A stretch of 21,149 bases of DNA from a virus: IMG/VR virus record IMGVR_UViG_3300021389_000190, positions 1 to 21,149 of that record. One strand, written 5' to 3'. The position numbers were made by a program, and so were the translations under genes. Numbering within the stretch: the stretch's first letter is position 1; each line of letters begins with the position of its first letter. Shown here piece after piece: positions 7,604 through 15,122 of this stretch. The notes under the pieces are model-generated. The model had not been told where the DNA came from, did no database searches, and worked only from the letters and a program-made list of their open reading frames with translations.

Positions 7604-7927
7604 ATGAGCTTAAAATGGCCCCCTAAAGATAAAGATGAAACACTGGACTACAGTCTAGATTGGTCTAGAGCTTTGGCTTCTGGAGAAACTATTAGTTCTG
7701 TCTCTTGGTCTATTGTAGATGATAATGACGATAAAGTATCTTTTGGCTTAGGTCAAACTGTAGAGGGCCTTAAAAACCTTACACAGACTAATACAAGCAG
7801 TGTTGCTACCATCTTTCTAAGCTCTGGTACAAACAACAAAGAGTATAAGCTCTTCTGCCTTATCTCAACTAACCAAGGCCGCTCAAAAGAAAGAGCAGTA
7901 GTAGTCCGTATTCGGGAGTATAACTAA
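7604..7927 (+). CDS. Fibre-tail adaptor-like protein
   Basis: A 107-aa protein starting MSLKWPPKDKDETLDYSLDW. The KWPPKDKDE and LDYSLDWS pattern, followed by ISSVSWSI and a terminal beta segment ending in RIREYN, is what I know from small proteins called phage fibre-tail adaptors. These join fibres to the tail and are encoded next to the head-tail adaptor. It is packed between neighbours with no gap: it begins at the base after the previous stop and its TAA overlaps the next ATG by one base. The ribosome site for the next gene (GGGAG) lies inside this gene. Confidence 0.55.
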   Translation: MSLKWPPKDKDETLDYSLDWSRALASGETISSVSWSIVDDNDDKVSFGLGQTVEGLKNLTQTNTSSVATIFLSSGTNNKEYKLFCLISTNQGRSKERAVVVRIREYN

Positions 7928-8619
7928 TGTCCGAGTATAACTTCCTAGGGCTTGTAAACGACGTCAACCGTAGACTTAACGAAGTTGAGTTAACCTCTAC
8001 TAACTTTGTGTCGTCTGTAGGCTTTTATGCCACTGCAAAGGACGCTGTCAACTCCGCTATCCTTGAGATAAATCAGCAACAGTTTGAATGGCCCTTTAAC
8101 CATGTCACTCAAGAAGAAGATTTGATTGAGGGTGATGTAAGATACTTTATCCCTCGTGACGTTAAGTCTCTTGATATGGACTCTTTTAGACTCATTCGTG
8201 ATGATGATCTATGTAACAACACTGTAAGACTCAAGCTTATCTACTATGAAGAGTATCTTGACAAACATCTTGACAGTGAGTATAATAGCTCAGAGAGTTT
8301 AAGAGGACTTCCTAAGTATGTCTTTAGGTCTCCCTCTATGGAGTATGGTGTTGTACCTGCCCCAGATAAAGCTTACCGTATTGCCTATGAGTACTACAGA
8401 AATCCTACTAACTTGATCTTGCACTCTGATGTACCTTCTATCCCTGAAGAGTTTCGTTATGTTATTGTTGATGGTGCTATGGTACATGCTCACGCATTCC
8501 GTGGTGACACAGAGAGTTCTCAGTTTAGTGCGATGAAGTTTAAAGAGGGTATGAAGTCTCTCCGTAGCATTTACATCAATCGTTATGAATACGTCCGCTC
8601 TACTGTAAGGTCTTTTTAA
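7927..8619 (+). CDS. Head-tail adaptor (gp4-like / tail tubular A-like) protein
   Basis: A 230-aa, mainly helical protein directly before the nozzle gene, the same order as the adaptor and nozzle genes of short-tailed phages. The N-terminus (LVNDVNRRLNEVEL, then AVNSAILEINQQQFEWPFN) and the segment EGDVRYFIPRDVKSLDMDSF resemble adaptors that dock under the portal and close the packaged head. The C-terminus (GAMVHAHAFRGD and further on KEGMKSLR) is helical. It starts in a one-base overlap with the upstream gene and ends in a one-base overlap with the nozzle gene. Assignment is from pattern and gene order; no alignment could be run. Confidence 0.7.
   Translation: MSEYNFLGLVNDVNRRLNEVELTSTNFVSSVGFYATAKDAVNSAILEINQQQFEWPFNHVTQEEDLIEGDVRYFIPRDVKSLDMDSFRLIRDDDLCNNTVRLKLIYYEEYLDKHLDSEYNSSESLRGLPKYVFRSPSMEYGVVPAPDKAYRIAYEYYRNPTNLILHSDVPSIPEEFRYVIVDGAMVHAHAFRGDTESSQFSAMKFKEGMKSLRSIYINRYEYVRSTVRSF
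8258..8286 (+). promoter_or_regulatory. Full consensus sigma-70 promoter inside the adaptor gene
   Basis: TTGACA (8258-8263), 17 bp, then TATAAT (8281-8286): both boxes match the bacterial sigma-70 consensus perfectly and the spacing is optimal. A second TTGACA (8269-8274) lies within the spacer. Transcription would begin near 8293 and drive the nozzle, second fibre, chaperone and acyltransferase genes. It lies in coding sequence for LDKHLDSEYN, so codon constraints could produce it by chance, but a full 12-of-12 match is rare. Confidence 0.55.
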
Positions 8620-10157
8620 TGCCCTCACAATGGCAAACTTTCCCTGTCGAGTTTAGAGGTGGTCTCGTCTCTAACATGAACCCTTTGCAACAGGGTACTA
8701 ACATGGTGGGATCAGCAACCTTTTTACAAAACTTTGAACCTTCAAAAGAGGGTGGCTATAAGAAGGTACTTGGCTACGAGAAGTACATTGCAGGTCAAGT
8801 GGCTGGCTCTGGCTTGATGCTTGGTGTTAAAGTAGTCAATGCTGGTGAAGTAATTGCAGTAAGAGAGAACGCCAGTAACGTATCAGAGTATCACATCAAC
8901 ACTGGTGCTACTTGGACTTCTCTGGGTGCAGCAGCTTTGCTTGGTGGTCGCGTTAAGGCAGTAGACTTTAACTTCGATGGTAACCATAAGATTGTTTTTG
9001 TTGACGGGGTAAACTCTCCTGCTATCTTTAACGACACAACGAACACACTGACATTCCCTACTCTGCCTTCTGACCTGACTGGTTCTAGCCACGTATCCTC
9101 GTACAAGAAAGCTATCTTTCTGGCTAATGGAGCTAACCTACATTTCTCTGCTCCTTTTGACGAGTCAGATTTTACTCCTGCTAATGGTGCTGGGGTAATC
9201 AATGTAGGCCATACCATCACAGGCCTTATTGTCTTTAGAGACCAGTTGGTAATCTTTAGCCGTAATAAGATTCAAAGACTTGTAGGTAACAGCGTAGGAG
9301 ACTTCCAGCTTGTACCTATTGCAGAAGACATTGGTTGTCTGCATGGTGAGACCATCCAAGAAGTTGGTGGTGACGTTATGTTCATGGCTGCTGATGGTCT
9401 TAGACTATTAAGTGCCACTGAACGGATTGGTGACTTTGGGCTTGAAGTTGCATCTGCTCCAATCAACAAAGACGCCTTAGCCTTTATCAACAGCACTCAG
9501 ACGTTCTCCAGTTATGTGCTGAGAGAGAAAGCTCAGTACCGTGTGTTTGCCTACAGTCCTTCTGTAGGTGCTGACGTAGCTAAGGGTATTATTGGCACTA
9601 CGTTCTCTGACCAAGGTGCTGCTCAGATTAACTGGGCTACAACAAGCGGCTACAAAGTTTACGTAGCTGATGGTCGTTATGTCCCAGGACAAGAGCTGAC
9701 AGTCTTTGCAAATGATGATGGTTATGTCTATCGGGCAGAGGTGGGTAGTAGCCGTGATGGTGGTATTATTGAGGCTATCTACAAGTCCCCTTTTATGCCT
9801 ATCAATGACCCTCAGGTACGTAAGACATTCTACAAGATGTCTCTGTACGTAGAGACCGCAGGTAACTTCGCTATTAACCTGAACCTAGACTTTGATTTGT
9901 TTAAGACAGATAACTACACAGGTGGACTTGCTAATACTATTAGCCTTGGAAGTACTGGCTCTGGTGTATTTATCTACGGTGCACCTAACACCCTCTATGG
10001 TACAACTGTCTATGGTGCTCCTTTGGACAATGTCTACAATACAAATGTAATCGGTAGCGGCAAGACTGTTTCTTTCCGTATCGAAGATAAAACAACTAAC
10101 CCCTCTTTCAGCTTAGACACTGCTGTTTTAGAGTTTAGAACTAACGAGAGAAAGTAA
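8619..10157 (+). CDS. Tail nozzle / packaged-DNA stabilisation protein (P22 gp10-like)
   Basis: A 512-aa protein beginning with the typical nozzle opening (WQTFPVEFRGGLVSNMNPLQ, then ATFLQNFEPSKEGGYKKVLG). The body consists of repeated beta-blade units (GNHKIVFVDGVNSP, SYKKAIFLANGANLHFSAP, VFRDQLVIFSRNKIQRLVG, VGGDVMFMAADGLRLLSATE), as in the beta-propeller nozzle proteins of P22-like tails. These plug the lower end of the tail and help hold the packaged genome. Its ATG overlaps the adaptor stop (TAATG), and the second fibre gene starts five bases after its own stop. The C-terminal 130 residues are a separate beta domain (YGAPNTLYGTTVYGAP), possibly a fibre-contact part. Confidence 0.8.
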   Translation: MPSQWQTFPVEFRGGLVSNMNPLQQGTNMVGSATFLQNFEPSKEGGYKKVLGYEKYIAGQVAGSGLMLGVKVVNAGEVIAVRENASNVSEYHINTGATWTSLGAAALLGGRVKAVDFNFDGNHKIVFVDGVNSPAIFNDTTNTLTFPTLPSDLTGSSHVSSYKKAIFLANGANLHFSAPFDESDFTPANGAGVINVGHTITGLIVFRDQLVIFSRNKIQRLVGNSVGDFQLVPIAEDIGCLHGETIQEVGGDVMFMAADGLRLLSATERIGDFGLEVASAPINKDALAFINSTQTFSSYVLREKAQYRVFAYSPSVGADVAKGIIGTTFSDQGAAQINWATTSGYKVYVADGRYVPGQELTVFANDDGYVYRAEVGSSRDGGIIEAIYKSPFMPINDPQVRKTFYKMSLYVETAGNFAINLNLDFDLFKTDNYTGGLANTISLGSTGSGVFIYGAPNTLYGTTVYGAPLDNVYNTNVIGSGKTVSFRIEDKTTNPSFSLDTAVLEFRTNERK

Positions 10158-10161
10158 TTAG

Positions 10162-11415
10162 ATGGCTGGATATGTACGTCAAGATACCTCCAATAACATT
10201 GCTAACGGCTCTGTTGTGGATGCAGACGACCTAGATAATGAATTCGATGCTGTTGCAACTGCCTTTAACACCTCTACTGGACACACCCACGATGGTTCTA
10301 CAGCCGAGGGTGCACCCATTACTGTCGTAGGTCCTGCTCAAGATGTTGTTGTAGGTTCTGGCTCTATTGCACCTAAGACTGACTCTGCTTACGAACTTGG
10401 GACAACAAGTTTGCGTTGGTCTACAGGTTACCTAGATGATCTTATTGTCACTGCAGATACTACTATCGGTGGTGCTGTTACTGTTGCTGACACACTTGCG
10501 GCTGGATCAACTACTATCACGGGTGATATTACAGTAACAGGCACAGTAGATGGTCGTGATATAGCTGCGGATGGCACTAAGCTTGACGGAATTGAAACAG
10601 GGGCTACAGCAGATCAAACTAACGCTGAGATTAAAGTAGCCTACGAAGCTAATGCAGACACTAATGCTTTTACTGACGCTGAAAAGACTAAGCTAAGTGG
10701 TGTTGAAGCTCTAGCAGACGTAACTGACACAGCTAATGTGACTGCTGCTGGTGCCTTGATGGATTCCGAAGTAGACGCAGATATTAAAACTCTGAGCCTA
10801 CCAGCTAACACCACTATCAGTGCCTTTGGTGCTACACTCGTAGAAGACGCTGATGCTTCCACAGCTAAAGCCACTCTTGGTGTTGTCATCGGTACCGACG
10901 TACAGGCTTATGATGCTAATCTTCCTGCTTGGCCTTCTACTGTAGACGCTACAGAGGTTGGCTATTTGAACGGTGTTACATCAGCTATTCAAACACAGCT
11001 AAACTCCAAAGCACCAGACAATGAACTGACCCAGATTGAGGTTGAAAACGACACGTCAACGGTATTCGGGCAGGTATCTGGGCAACGGTTGGCGCAGGCT
11101 GTGGCGGCGAATACCCCCATCCCATTGCATGGGGCGGTTGGGTCTTACGTTTGGGCAACGATTGCAGACTCTACTGGCGCAGCATCGCAATTTGTTTTCG
11201 GAGATACTTACGCTGGCTCAGGGCTTTACCCAGCGGGTTTTGCGTCTTTTTCTGCTCTTTCAGCACCTCAAGTCATGGTATATGCGGAGTCTGCAAATCT
11301 AGGCATGAAAGATTCAGCCGTATCTGCATTAAGTGGCACTTGGCGGTGCATGGGGCAAACCCCAGAGTTTAGTTATGATGAAATGCCTGTTACTCTTTTT
11401 CTGAGGATTGTGTAA
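10162..11415 (+). CDS. Tail fibre protein 2
   Basis: A 417-aa modular fibre. The N-terminus has the tail-attachment pattern seen in many fibres (YVRQDTSNNIANGSVVDADD, LDNEFDAV, then HTHDGSTAEGAPI). The segment YELGTTSLRWSTGYLDDL is followed by Thr/Ala-rich beta repeats and shaft motifs GTKLDGIETGATADQTN and [19 protein letters not shown] (about residues 175-206), the latter shared with fibre 1. The C-terminal 120 residues (STVFGQVSGQRLAQAV to LSGTWRCMGQTPEFS and VTLFLRIV) form a distinct tip domain whose DNA, from about 11035, uses more G and C. The stop overlaps the chaperone start (TAATG). Confidence 0.8.
   Translation: MAGYVRQDTSNNIANGSVVDADDLDNEFDAVATAFNTSTGHTHDGSTAEGAPITVVGPAQDVVVGSGSIAPKTDSAYELGTTSLRWSTGYLDDLIVTADTTIGGAVTVADTLAAGSTTITGDITVTGTVDGRDIAADGTKLDGIETGATADQTNAEIKVAYEANADTNAFTDAEKTKLSGVEALADVTDTANVTAAGALMDSEVDADIKTLSLPANTTISAFGATLVEDADASTAKATLGVVIGTDVQAYDANLPAWPSTVDATEVGYLNGVTSAIQTQLNSKAPDNELTQIEVENDTSTVFGQVSGQRLAQAVAANTPIPLHGAVGSYVWATIADSTGAASQFVFGDTYAGSGLYPAGFASFSALSAPQVMVYAESANLGMKDSAVSALSGTWRCMGQTPEFSYDEMPVTLFLRIV
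10747..10763 (+). repeat. 17-bp sequence shared with fibre 1 (copy B)
   Basis: Second copy of the 17-bp identity at 5246-5262, at the end of the shaft motif and upstream of the GC-richer tip region of fibre 2. Confidence 0.7.
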
Positions 11416-11780
11416 TGAAATATAAAAACGCAAAGTTCACAGCGCAACCAAACGTTATTGACTGTGAGATTGAACATCCCGTTCATGGTTGGATACCTTT
11501 TACCGCTAATCCCAATGACGTTGACCCTTTGGGTGCCCAAGTTTTTAACGCGGCAAAAAATGGTGCGTCAGCATACGTTGAACCACCAGTTGACCTCATA
11601 GCCCTCGTCACCGCCGCCCGCACCCAACGCGACAGACTCCTAAGCCAGTCCGACTGGACGCAGGTATCAGACGCTACTGTTGACCAAACTGCATGGGCAA
11701 CCTACCGCCATGCGTTGCGTGATGTACCAGCACAAGCGGGATTCCCCGAAAACATTGATTGGCCTGTCGCGCCGGAGTAA
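11415..11780 (+). CDS. Tail-assembly chaperone 2 (Phage_tail_APC-like)
   Basis: A 121-aa protein coupled to fibre 2 by a TAATG overlap, with TGAGGA as ribosome site. The C-terminal signature matches the first chaperone: RTQRDRLLSQSDW, then AWATYRHALRDVPAQAGFP and WPVAP (about residues 68-120). The N-terminal half differs (IEHPVHGWIPFTANPNDVDP), as expected when each chaperone serves its own fibre tip. Its DNA is noticeably GC-rich around 11600-11780 with many NNC codons, unlike the following gene, so it looks like part of an exchanged tip-plus-chaperone unit. Confidence 0.8.
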   Translation: MKYKNAKFTAQPNVIDCEIEHPVHGWIPFTANPNDVDPLGAQVFNAAKNGASAYVEPPVDLIALVTAARTQRDRLLSQSDWTQVSDATVDQTAWATYRHALRDVPAQAGFPENIDWPVAPE

Positions 11781-11784
11781 CTCT

Positions 11785-12204
11785 TTGATCATAGACTATA
11801 ACAAAGCTTTGGATAATGCCAGGTTCTTGTTCCTAAGTAGTGAACACCATAAGAACTTCGACTCTAATGAAATCTACTCTTACCTAGTTTTACCTTGCAA
11901 AAAGAATGCAATCAGGTTATACTACCGTGAGGGTAAACCTATTGGTCTTGTCACTTGGTGTTGGTTAACACCGGAGAAGGCTAAAGACTTTGTAAACTTC
12001 GAGTACCTTCTTCTAGAGTCCGACTACGAGAAGAGAGAAGGTACTGAGCTTTGGGGCTTAGACTTTATTACTCCATACGGTGATGCACGTAAAGTCTTCT
12101 CCTTGATCAAAGAAGAGTACAAGAATGTTTATGGTGAAGAAACCAAGGTGAAGTGGCGAAGAGCTAAAGACCCTCTGAAAGTACATGAGAGAAAACTATG
12201 TTAA
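11785..12204 (+). CDS. HlyC-like toxin-activating lysine acyltransferase
   Basis: A 139-aa protein aligned by eye along most of its length with E. coli HlyC, the acyltransferase that moves a fatty acid from acyl-carrier protein to internal lysines of RTX toxins. SSEHHKNF (residues 18-25) matches HlyC SSPLHRNW, so His22 aligns with catalytic His23. REGKPIGLVTWCWL (48-61) matches RDNYPVAYCSWANL, and LWGLDFITPYGD (89-100) matches KWFIDWIAPFGD, so Asp93 aligns with catalytic Asp92. It is shorter than HlyC (about 170 aa), lacking mainly the C-terminus. The start is TTG at 11785, with GGAG seven bases upstream overlapping the chaperone stop; an in-frame ATG at 11680 would overlap the chaperone by 101 bases. 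Codon use is AT-rich against the GC-rich chaperone before it. No RTX repeat protein is visible, so the substrate is unknown. Confidence 0.85.
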   Translation: MIIDYNKALDNARFLFLSSEHHKNFDSNEIYSYLVLPCKKNAIRLYYREGKPIGLVTWCWLTPEKAKDFVNFEYLLLESDYEKREGTELWGLDFITPYGDARKVFSLIKEEYKNVYGEETKVKWRRAKDPLKVHERKLC

Positions 12205-13793
12205 ACATGAAATGGAAAAACCCAGGGATCACCTTTATCTCCGGTAGTGGTAGTTCTGGTGGTGGTTCAGGCGGTACCTCAACGTCTACAACAATGCCAT
12301 CTGGCGGTGCTCTTGATGCTGCTTTAGGAAGGCCCACATTTACACATGCGTCCCTACCAGGTCAGACGTTTAACTCATCTGAGGAACTACAGGCTGCTCT
12401 AGCTGCTAAGGAAGCTGCTGATGCACAAGCTGCTAAGGAGCAGGGTATTGTTACTGGTGTTCAGGAGCAGTCCACTGCTATTGCTGCTGACCCTAACTCT
12501 GCACTGACAGCATCTAACTCAGCTATTGCTTCATATGAATCACAGATTGCTAACCTAACCTCACAGGTAGGGGACAACCCAGGTCTACAGACTGAGATTG
12601 ATCGTCTTGCAGGACTACTCCAACAGGAGCAGGTAAAGCAGTCTGAGGCACAAAGACTGAATAATGTTCAGACACAAGATGCTCAGCGCACACTAGCCTC
12701 TAACGCTCTCACAGACCCTGGTTCCATTATCGAACAGGCGCAGGTAGATACAACACAAGTAACCCCTGATCAACTGATTGCTGCAGGTACAGGTGATGCC
12801 GGTGCTGCTGCTCAGGCTGGTGTGTCTACTGTTCAAGAGACAGCTACTGCGCAGACCCCTGCTAGACAGGAAGCTACAACCTACGATGCAGCCACTATCA
12901 ATGATCAAGTACAGGACGTAACAGACGACCTTCAGGCTGCTACTGCACAAGCCTCAGAGAAGGCCACAGTACGTGGTCAGTTGGCTATGTTGATGGAAGA
13001 CTTCGAGGGTGGTGAGACTCCTCCTTGGGCCTCTGGACCTATGCGCCAGGCTATGCAGATGATGCAGTCCCGAGGTATGGGTGCCTCTAGTATGGCTGGT
13101 GCTGCTGTCGTACAGGCTGCTATGGAGAGTGCTATCAGCATTGCTTCACAGGATGCTAGCATTAACGCACAGTTCGAGATGAAGAACCTTGACAATGCGC
13201 AGCAGACTACAATCTTTAAGACACAACAACGACTAGCTGGTTTGTTCTCTGATCAAGCTGCAGTCAATGCTTCTGCTCAGTTTAACGCTACTAGTGAAAA
13301 CCAAACTAACCAGTTCTTTTCTAACCTAGAGCAACAGTCCTCACAGTTTAATGCTAACCAGATCAACGCTATTCGTCAGTTCAACTCTGGACAGACAAAT
13401 GCTGTGGAGCAGTTCAACACACAGATGCGTAACCAGCGGGATCAGTTCAACACACAGAACTCTCTTGTCATCTCTCAGGCTAATGCTCAGTGGCGTCAGT
13501 CTATTGCTACAACGGCTACAGCTACGCAGAACATGGCTAACATGGAGTACACTAAGAATGCTAACGCAATTACAGGTGCTGCTCTAGACCAGTTGTGGCA
13601 GCGTGAGCGTGACCTTATGGACTATGCTGTTAAATCCTCAGAGAGTGCCTTAGATAGAGCCAACGCGCTTGTTGTACAGCGCCTAGCTATTTCAGCAAGT
13701 AGTGAGGCAGCAAAGATTGTACAACAGGCTAATGAAGATAAGTCTAAGGGTGCCTTCTGGGGTGAAATCTTCACAAGTATTGCAGGGATTTAA
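12198..13793 (+). CDS. Internal virion / ejection protein with hendecad coiled coil
   Basis: A 531-aa, Gln/Ala/Asn-rich protein starting in a 7-base overlap with the acyltransferase (GAGAG six bases upstream; an ATG at 12207 is an alternative). The N-terminal 35 residues are Gly/Ser/Thr-rich and disordered. Residues about 60-250 are Ala/Gln-rich helix. A Met-rich patch (MRQAMQMMQSRGMGASSMAG) follows near residues 281-300, and then at 360-425 six 11-residue repeats built on QFN. The gene is first in the block of large proteins after the fibres, where short-tailed phages encode proteins ejected into the cell. The family is familiar from marine podoviruses but has no assigned activity that I know. 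Confidence 0.65.
   Translation: MLNMKWKNPGITFISGSGSSGGGSGGTSTSTTMPSGGALDAALGRPTFTHASLPGQTFNSSEELQAALAAKEAADAQAAKEQGIVTGVQEQSTAIAADPNSALTASNSAIASYESQIANLTSQVGDNPGLQTEIDRLAGLLQQEQVKQSEAQRLNNVQTQDAQRTLASNALTDPGSIIEQAQVDTTQVTPDQLIAAGTGDAGAAAQAGVSTVQETATAQTPARQEATTYDAATINDQVQDVTDDLQAATAQASEKATVRGQLAMLMEDFEGGETPPWASGPMRQAMQMMQSRGMGASSMAGAAVVQAAMESAISIASQDASINAQFEMKNLDNAQQTTIFKTQQRLAGLFSDQAAVNASAQFNATSENQTNQFFSNLEQQSSQFNANQINAIRQFNSGQTNAVEQFNTQMRNQRDQFNTQNSLVISQANAQWRQSIATTATATQNMANMEYTKNANAITGAALDQLWQRERDLMDYAVKSSESALDRANALVVQRLAISASSEAAKIVQQANEDKSKGAFWGEIFTSIAGI
13275..13472 (+). repeat. Six in-frame 33-bp units encoding hendecad repeats
   Basis: Codons 360-425 of the protein above read as six consecutive 11-residue units: AQFNATSENQT, NQFFSNLEQQS, SQFNANQINAI, RQFNSGQTNAV, EQFNTQMRNQR and DQFNTQNSLVI, with a degenerate seventh (SQANAQWRQSI). 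The QFN core is kept while the rest drifts. An 11-residue period is the hendecad pattern of right-handed or straight coiled coils. The DNA units have diverged, so the expansion is old. Confidence 0.75.
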
Positions 13794-13796
13794 GAT

Positions 13797-14615
13797 ATGA
13801 TTGAAGACAGCATCATCCAATTCAGAGCTAAGCGTAAGCGTGAGCAGGACCGTCTAGGTACTCGGGCTAAGACACAACAACGTCTAGGTCTAGCTCAGCG
13901 AGAAGCACAGAACACCCAAAGTGACATCCGTGCCGCACAGCGAAACATGGACGAAGCCACAGCACCAGAGTATGATCCAGCTACAAAGGTTAATGCCTGG
14001 GCTGATGAACTTCAGGCTCTCCGTCAGGAACGGTCTGCTCGTGCAGACAAAGAGGTTTCAACTACAACAGCTATGGACGAGAACCCATTAGCTTCTCCTC
14101 GTCCTAATGACTTAACCAACCGTTGGGATGGACCTGTAGGTCTGTCCGGGGGTGCTGGTGGTAGGGCTGCTGCTGAAGAATACCTTGGTCGCCCTATGGA
14201 GGACAACGAGTGGGAGATGTTAGCCCGTACTACATACGCAGAGGCAACAGATGACCCAGAGGAACAGGCTGCTATTATGTCTGTCATCCTTAATAGAGCT
14301 AAGGCAGACAACTACCCTGACTCTATTGTCGAGGTTGTTAATCAACCTAACCAGTTCCAAGCAGTTACAGGTACAGCAGGTAATCGTCAACCAAGCTCTC
14401 GCTTCAAAGCATTCAACGACGATGTGTTGTCACTCTTTGAGTCTGACGTAACACCGCGACTTGGTAACTTCTCCGATACAGGTTGGTTGAACTTCACAGC
14501 GAGTAACCCTGCTGCATACGGTGAAGGAACTAACATTGGCTTTATGGATGATGTAAGCAACAGCAAAGGTTCTGCACAGATTGGCGGAACACTATTCGGA
14601 ACAGTCGGAGGTTAA
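13797..14615 (+). CDS. Virion-associated cell-wall hydrolase (SleB / Hydrolase_2-like)
   Basis: A 272-aa protein of two parts. Residues 1-60 are charged and helical (RAKRKREQDRLGTRAKTQQR). Residues about 135-270 match the SleB-type cell-wall hydrolase fold: LARTTYAEA (142-150, with Glu149 in the place of the catalytic acid), VILNRA (163-168), QPNQF (183-187) and a Gly-rich end. Such enzymes cut the glycan strand of peptidoglycan. Because it lies inside the ejection-protein block and carries a charged N-terminal extension but no signal peptide, I favour a virion-borne enzyme that opens the wall during DNA entry; an endolysin role is also possible. The ribosome site is GCAGGGA. Confidence 0.75.
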   Translation: MIEDSIIQFRAKRKREQDRLGTRAKTQQRLGLAQREAQNTQSDIRAAQRNMDEATAPEYDPATKVNAWADELQALRQERSARADKEVSTTTAMDENPLASPRPNDLTNRWDGPVGLSGGAGGRAAAEEYLGRPMEDNEWEMLARTTYAEATDDPEEQAAIMSVILNRAKADNYPDSIVEVVNQPNQFQAVTGTAGNRQPSSRFKAFNDDVLSLFESDVTPRLGNFSDTGWLNFTASNPAAYGEGTNIGFMDDVSNSKGSAQIGGTLFGTVGG

Positions 14616-14618
14616 ACT

Positions 14619-15122
14619 ATGAGTATTGACGCACCAATCCCAGGGCAATCCCTGACAAATGAACCACGTAACCACCCTTGGGAGAGACCTCCTGAGACTG
14701 TTGATCCTGATGAAGCTATTGCTCACCACCTCACACGTATGTCTGACCCTAAGGTCTTGAATAGTGTCCTTGATGCTATCTCAGAGGGTTTCCCTGTGTC
14801 TTTCATTACTGAGATGATGTTGACTGGTGCCGTAGCTAAAGGTATCCACAGTATCGACGTCTCCATGATGGTTGCACCTGTGATCCAAGACTACATCGTA
14901 GAGGTCCTTGAAGAAGAAGGTGTGGACTTTAAGGAGTTCTTCTCCGATGATGGTGACGAAGACATTCAGAAGACTATGGCTATCTCTCAAGCTATCTCTG
15001 GTGCTAAAGAATCTATGGGTATGCCTATGGAGGAAGAGCCAGAAGAAGATGAGATGATGGAAGAAGAAGAGATGCCAGAGGAGACACCTAAGCGTGGTCT
15101 CATGGCTAGAGAGGGTATGTAA
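14619..15122 (+). CDS. Conserved small acidic phage protein (IPGQSLT family)
   Basis: A 167-aa protein opening MSIDAPIPGQSLTNEP, followed by ERPPETVDPDEAIAHHLTRM, a start I recognise from a widespread small protein of marine phages, function unknown. The middle (LDAISEGFPVSFITEMMLTG and AVAKGIHSIDVSMMVAPVI, about residues 47-90) is helical and moderately hydrophobic. Residues about 138-157 are almost all Glu, Asp and Met, and the C-terminus is KRGLMAREGM. The GLMAR end resembles the GGLVTR end of the first protein in the window. It starts four bases after the hydrolase stop (GGAGG ribosome site) and its stop overlaps the next start, so it is made together with the ejection proteins. Confidence 0.65.
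   Translation: MSIDAPIPGQSLTNEPRNHPWERPPETVDPDEAIAHHLTRMSDPKVLNSVLDAISEGFPVSFITEMMLTGAVAKGIHSIDVSMMVAPVIQDYIVEVLEEEGVDFKEFFSDDGDEDIQKTMAISQAISGAKESMGMPMEEEPEEDEMMEEEEMPEETPKRGLMAREGM

Noticed and set aside
11680-11784. ATG at 11680 as start of the acyltransferase gene
   Set aside because: It overlaps the chaperone by 101 bases, lacks a ribosome site and adds residues with no likeness to the family; TTG at 11785 is better.
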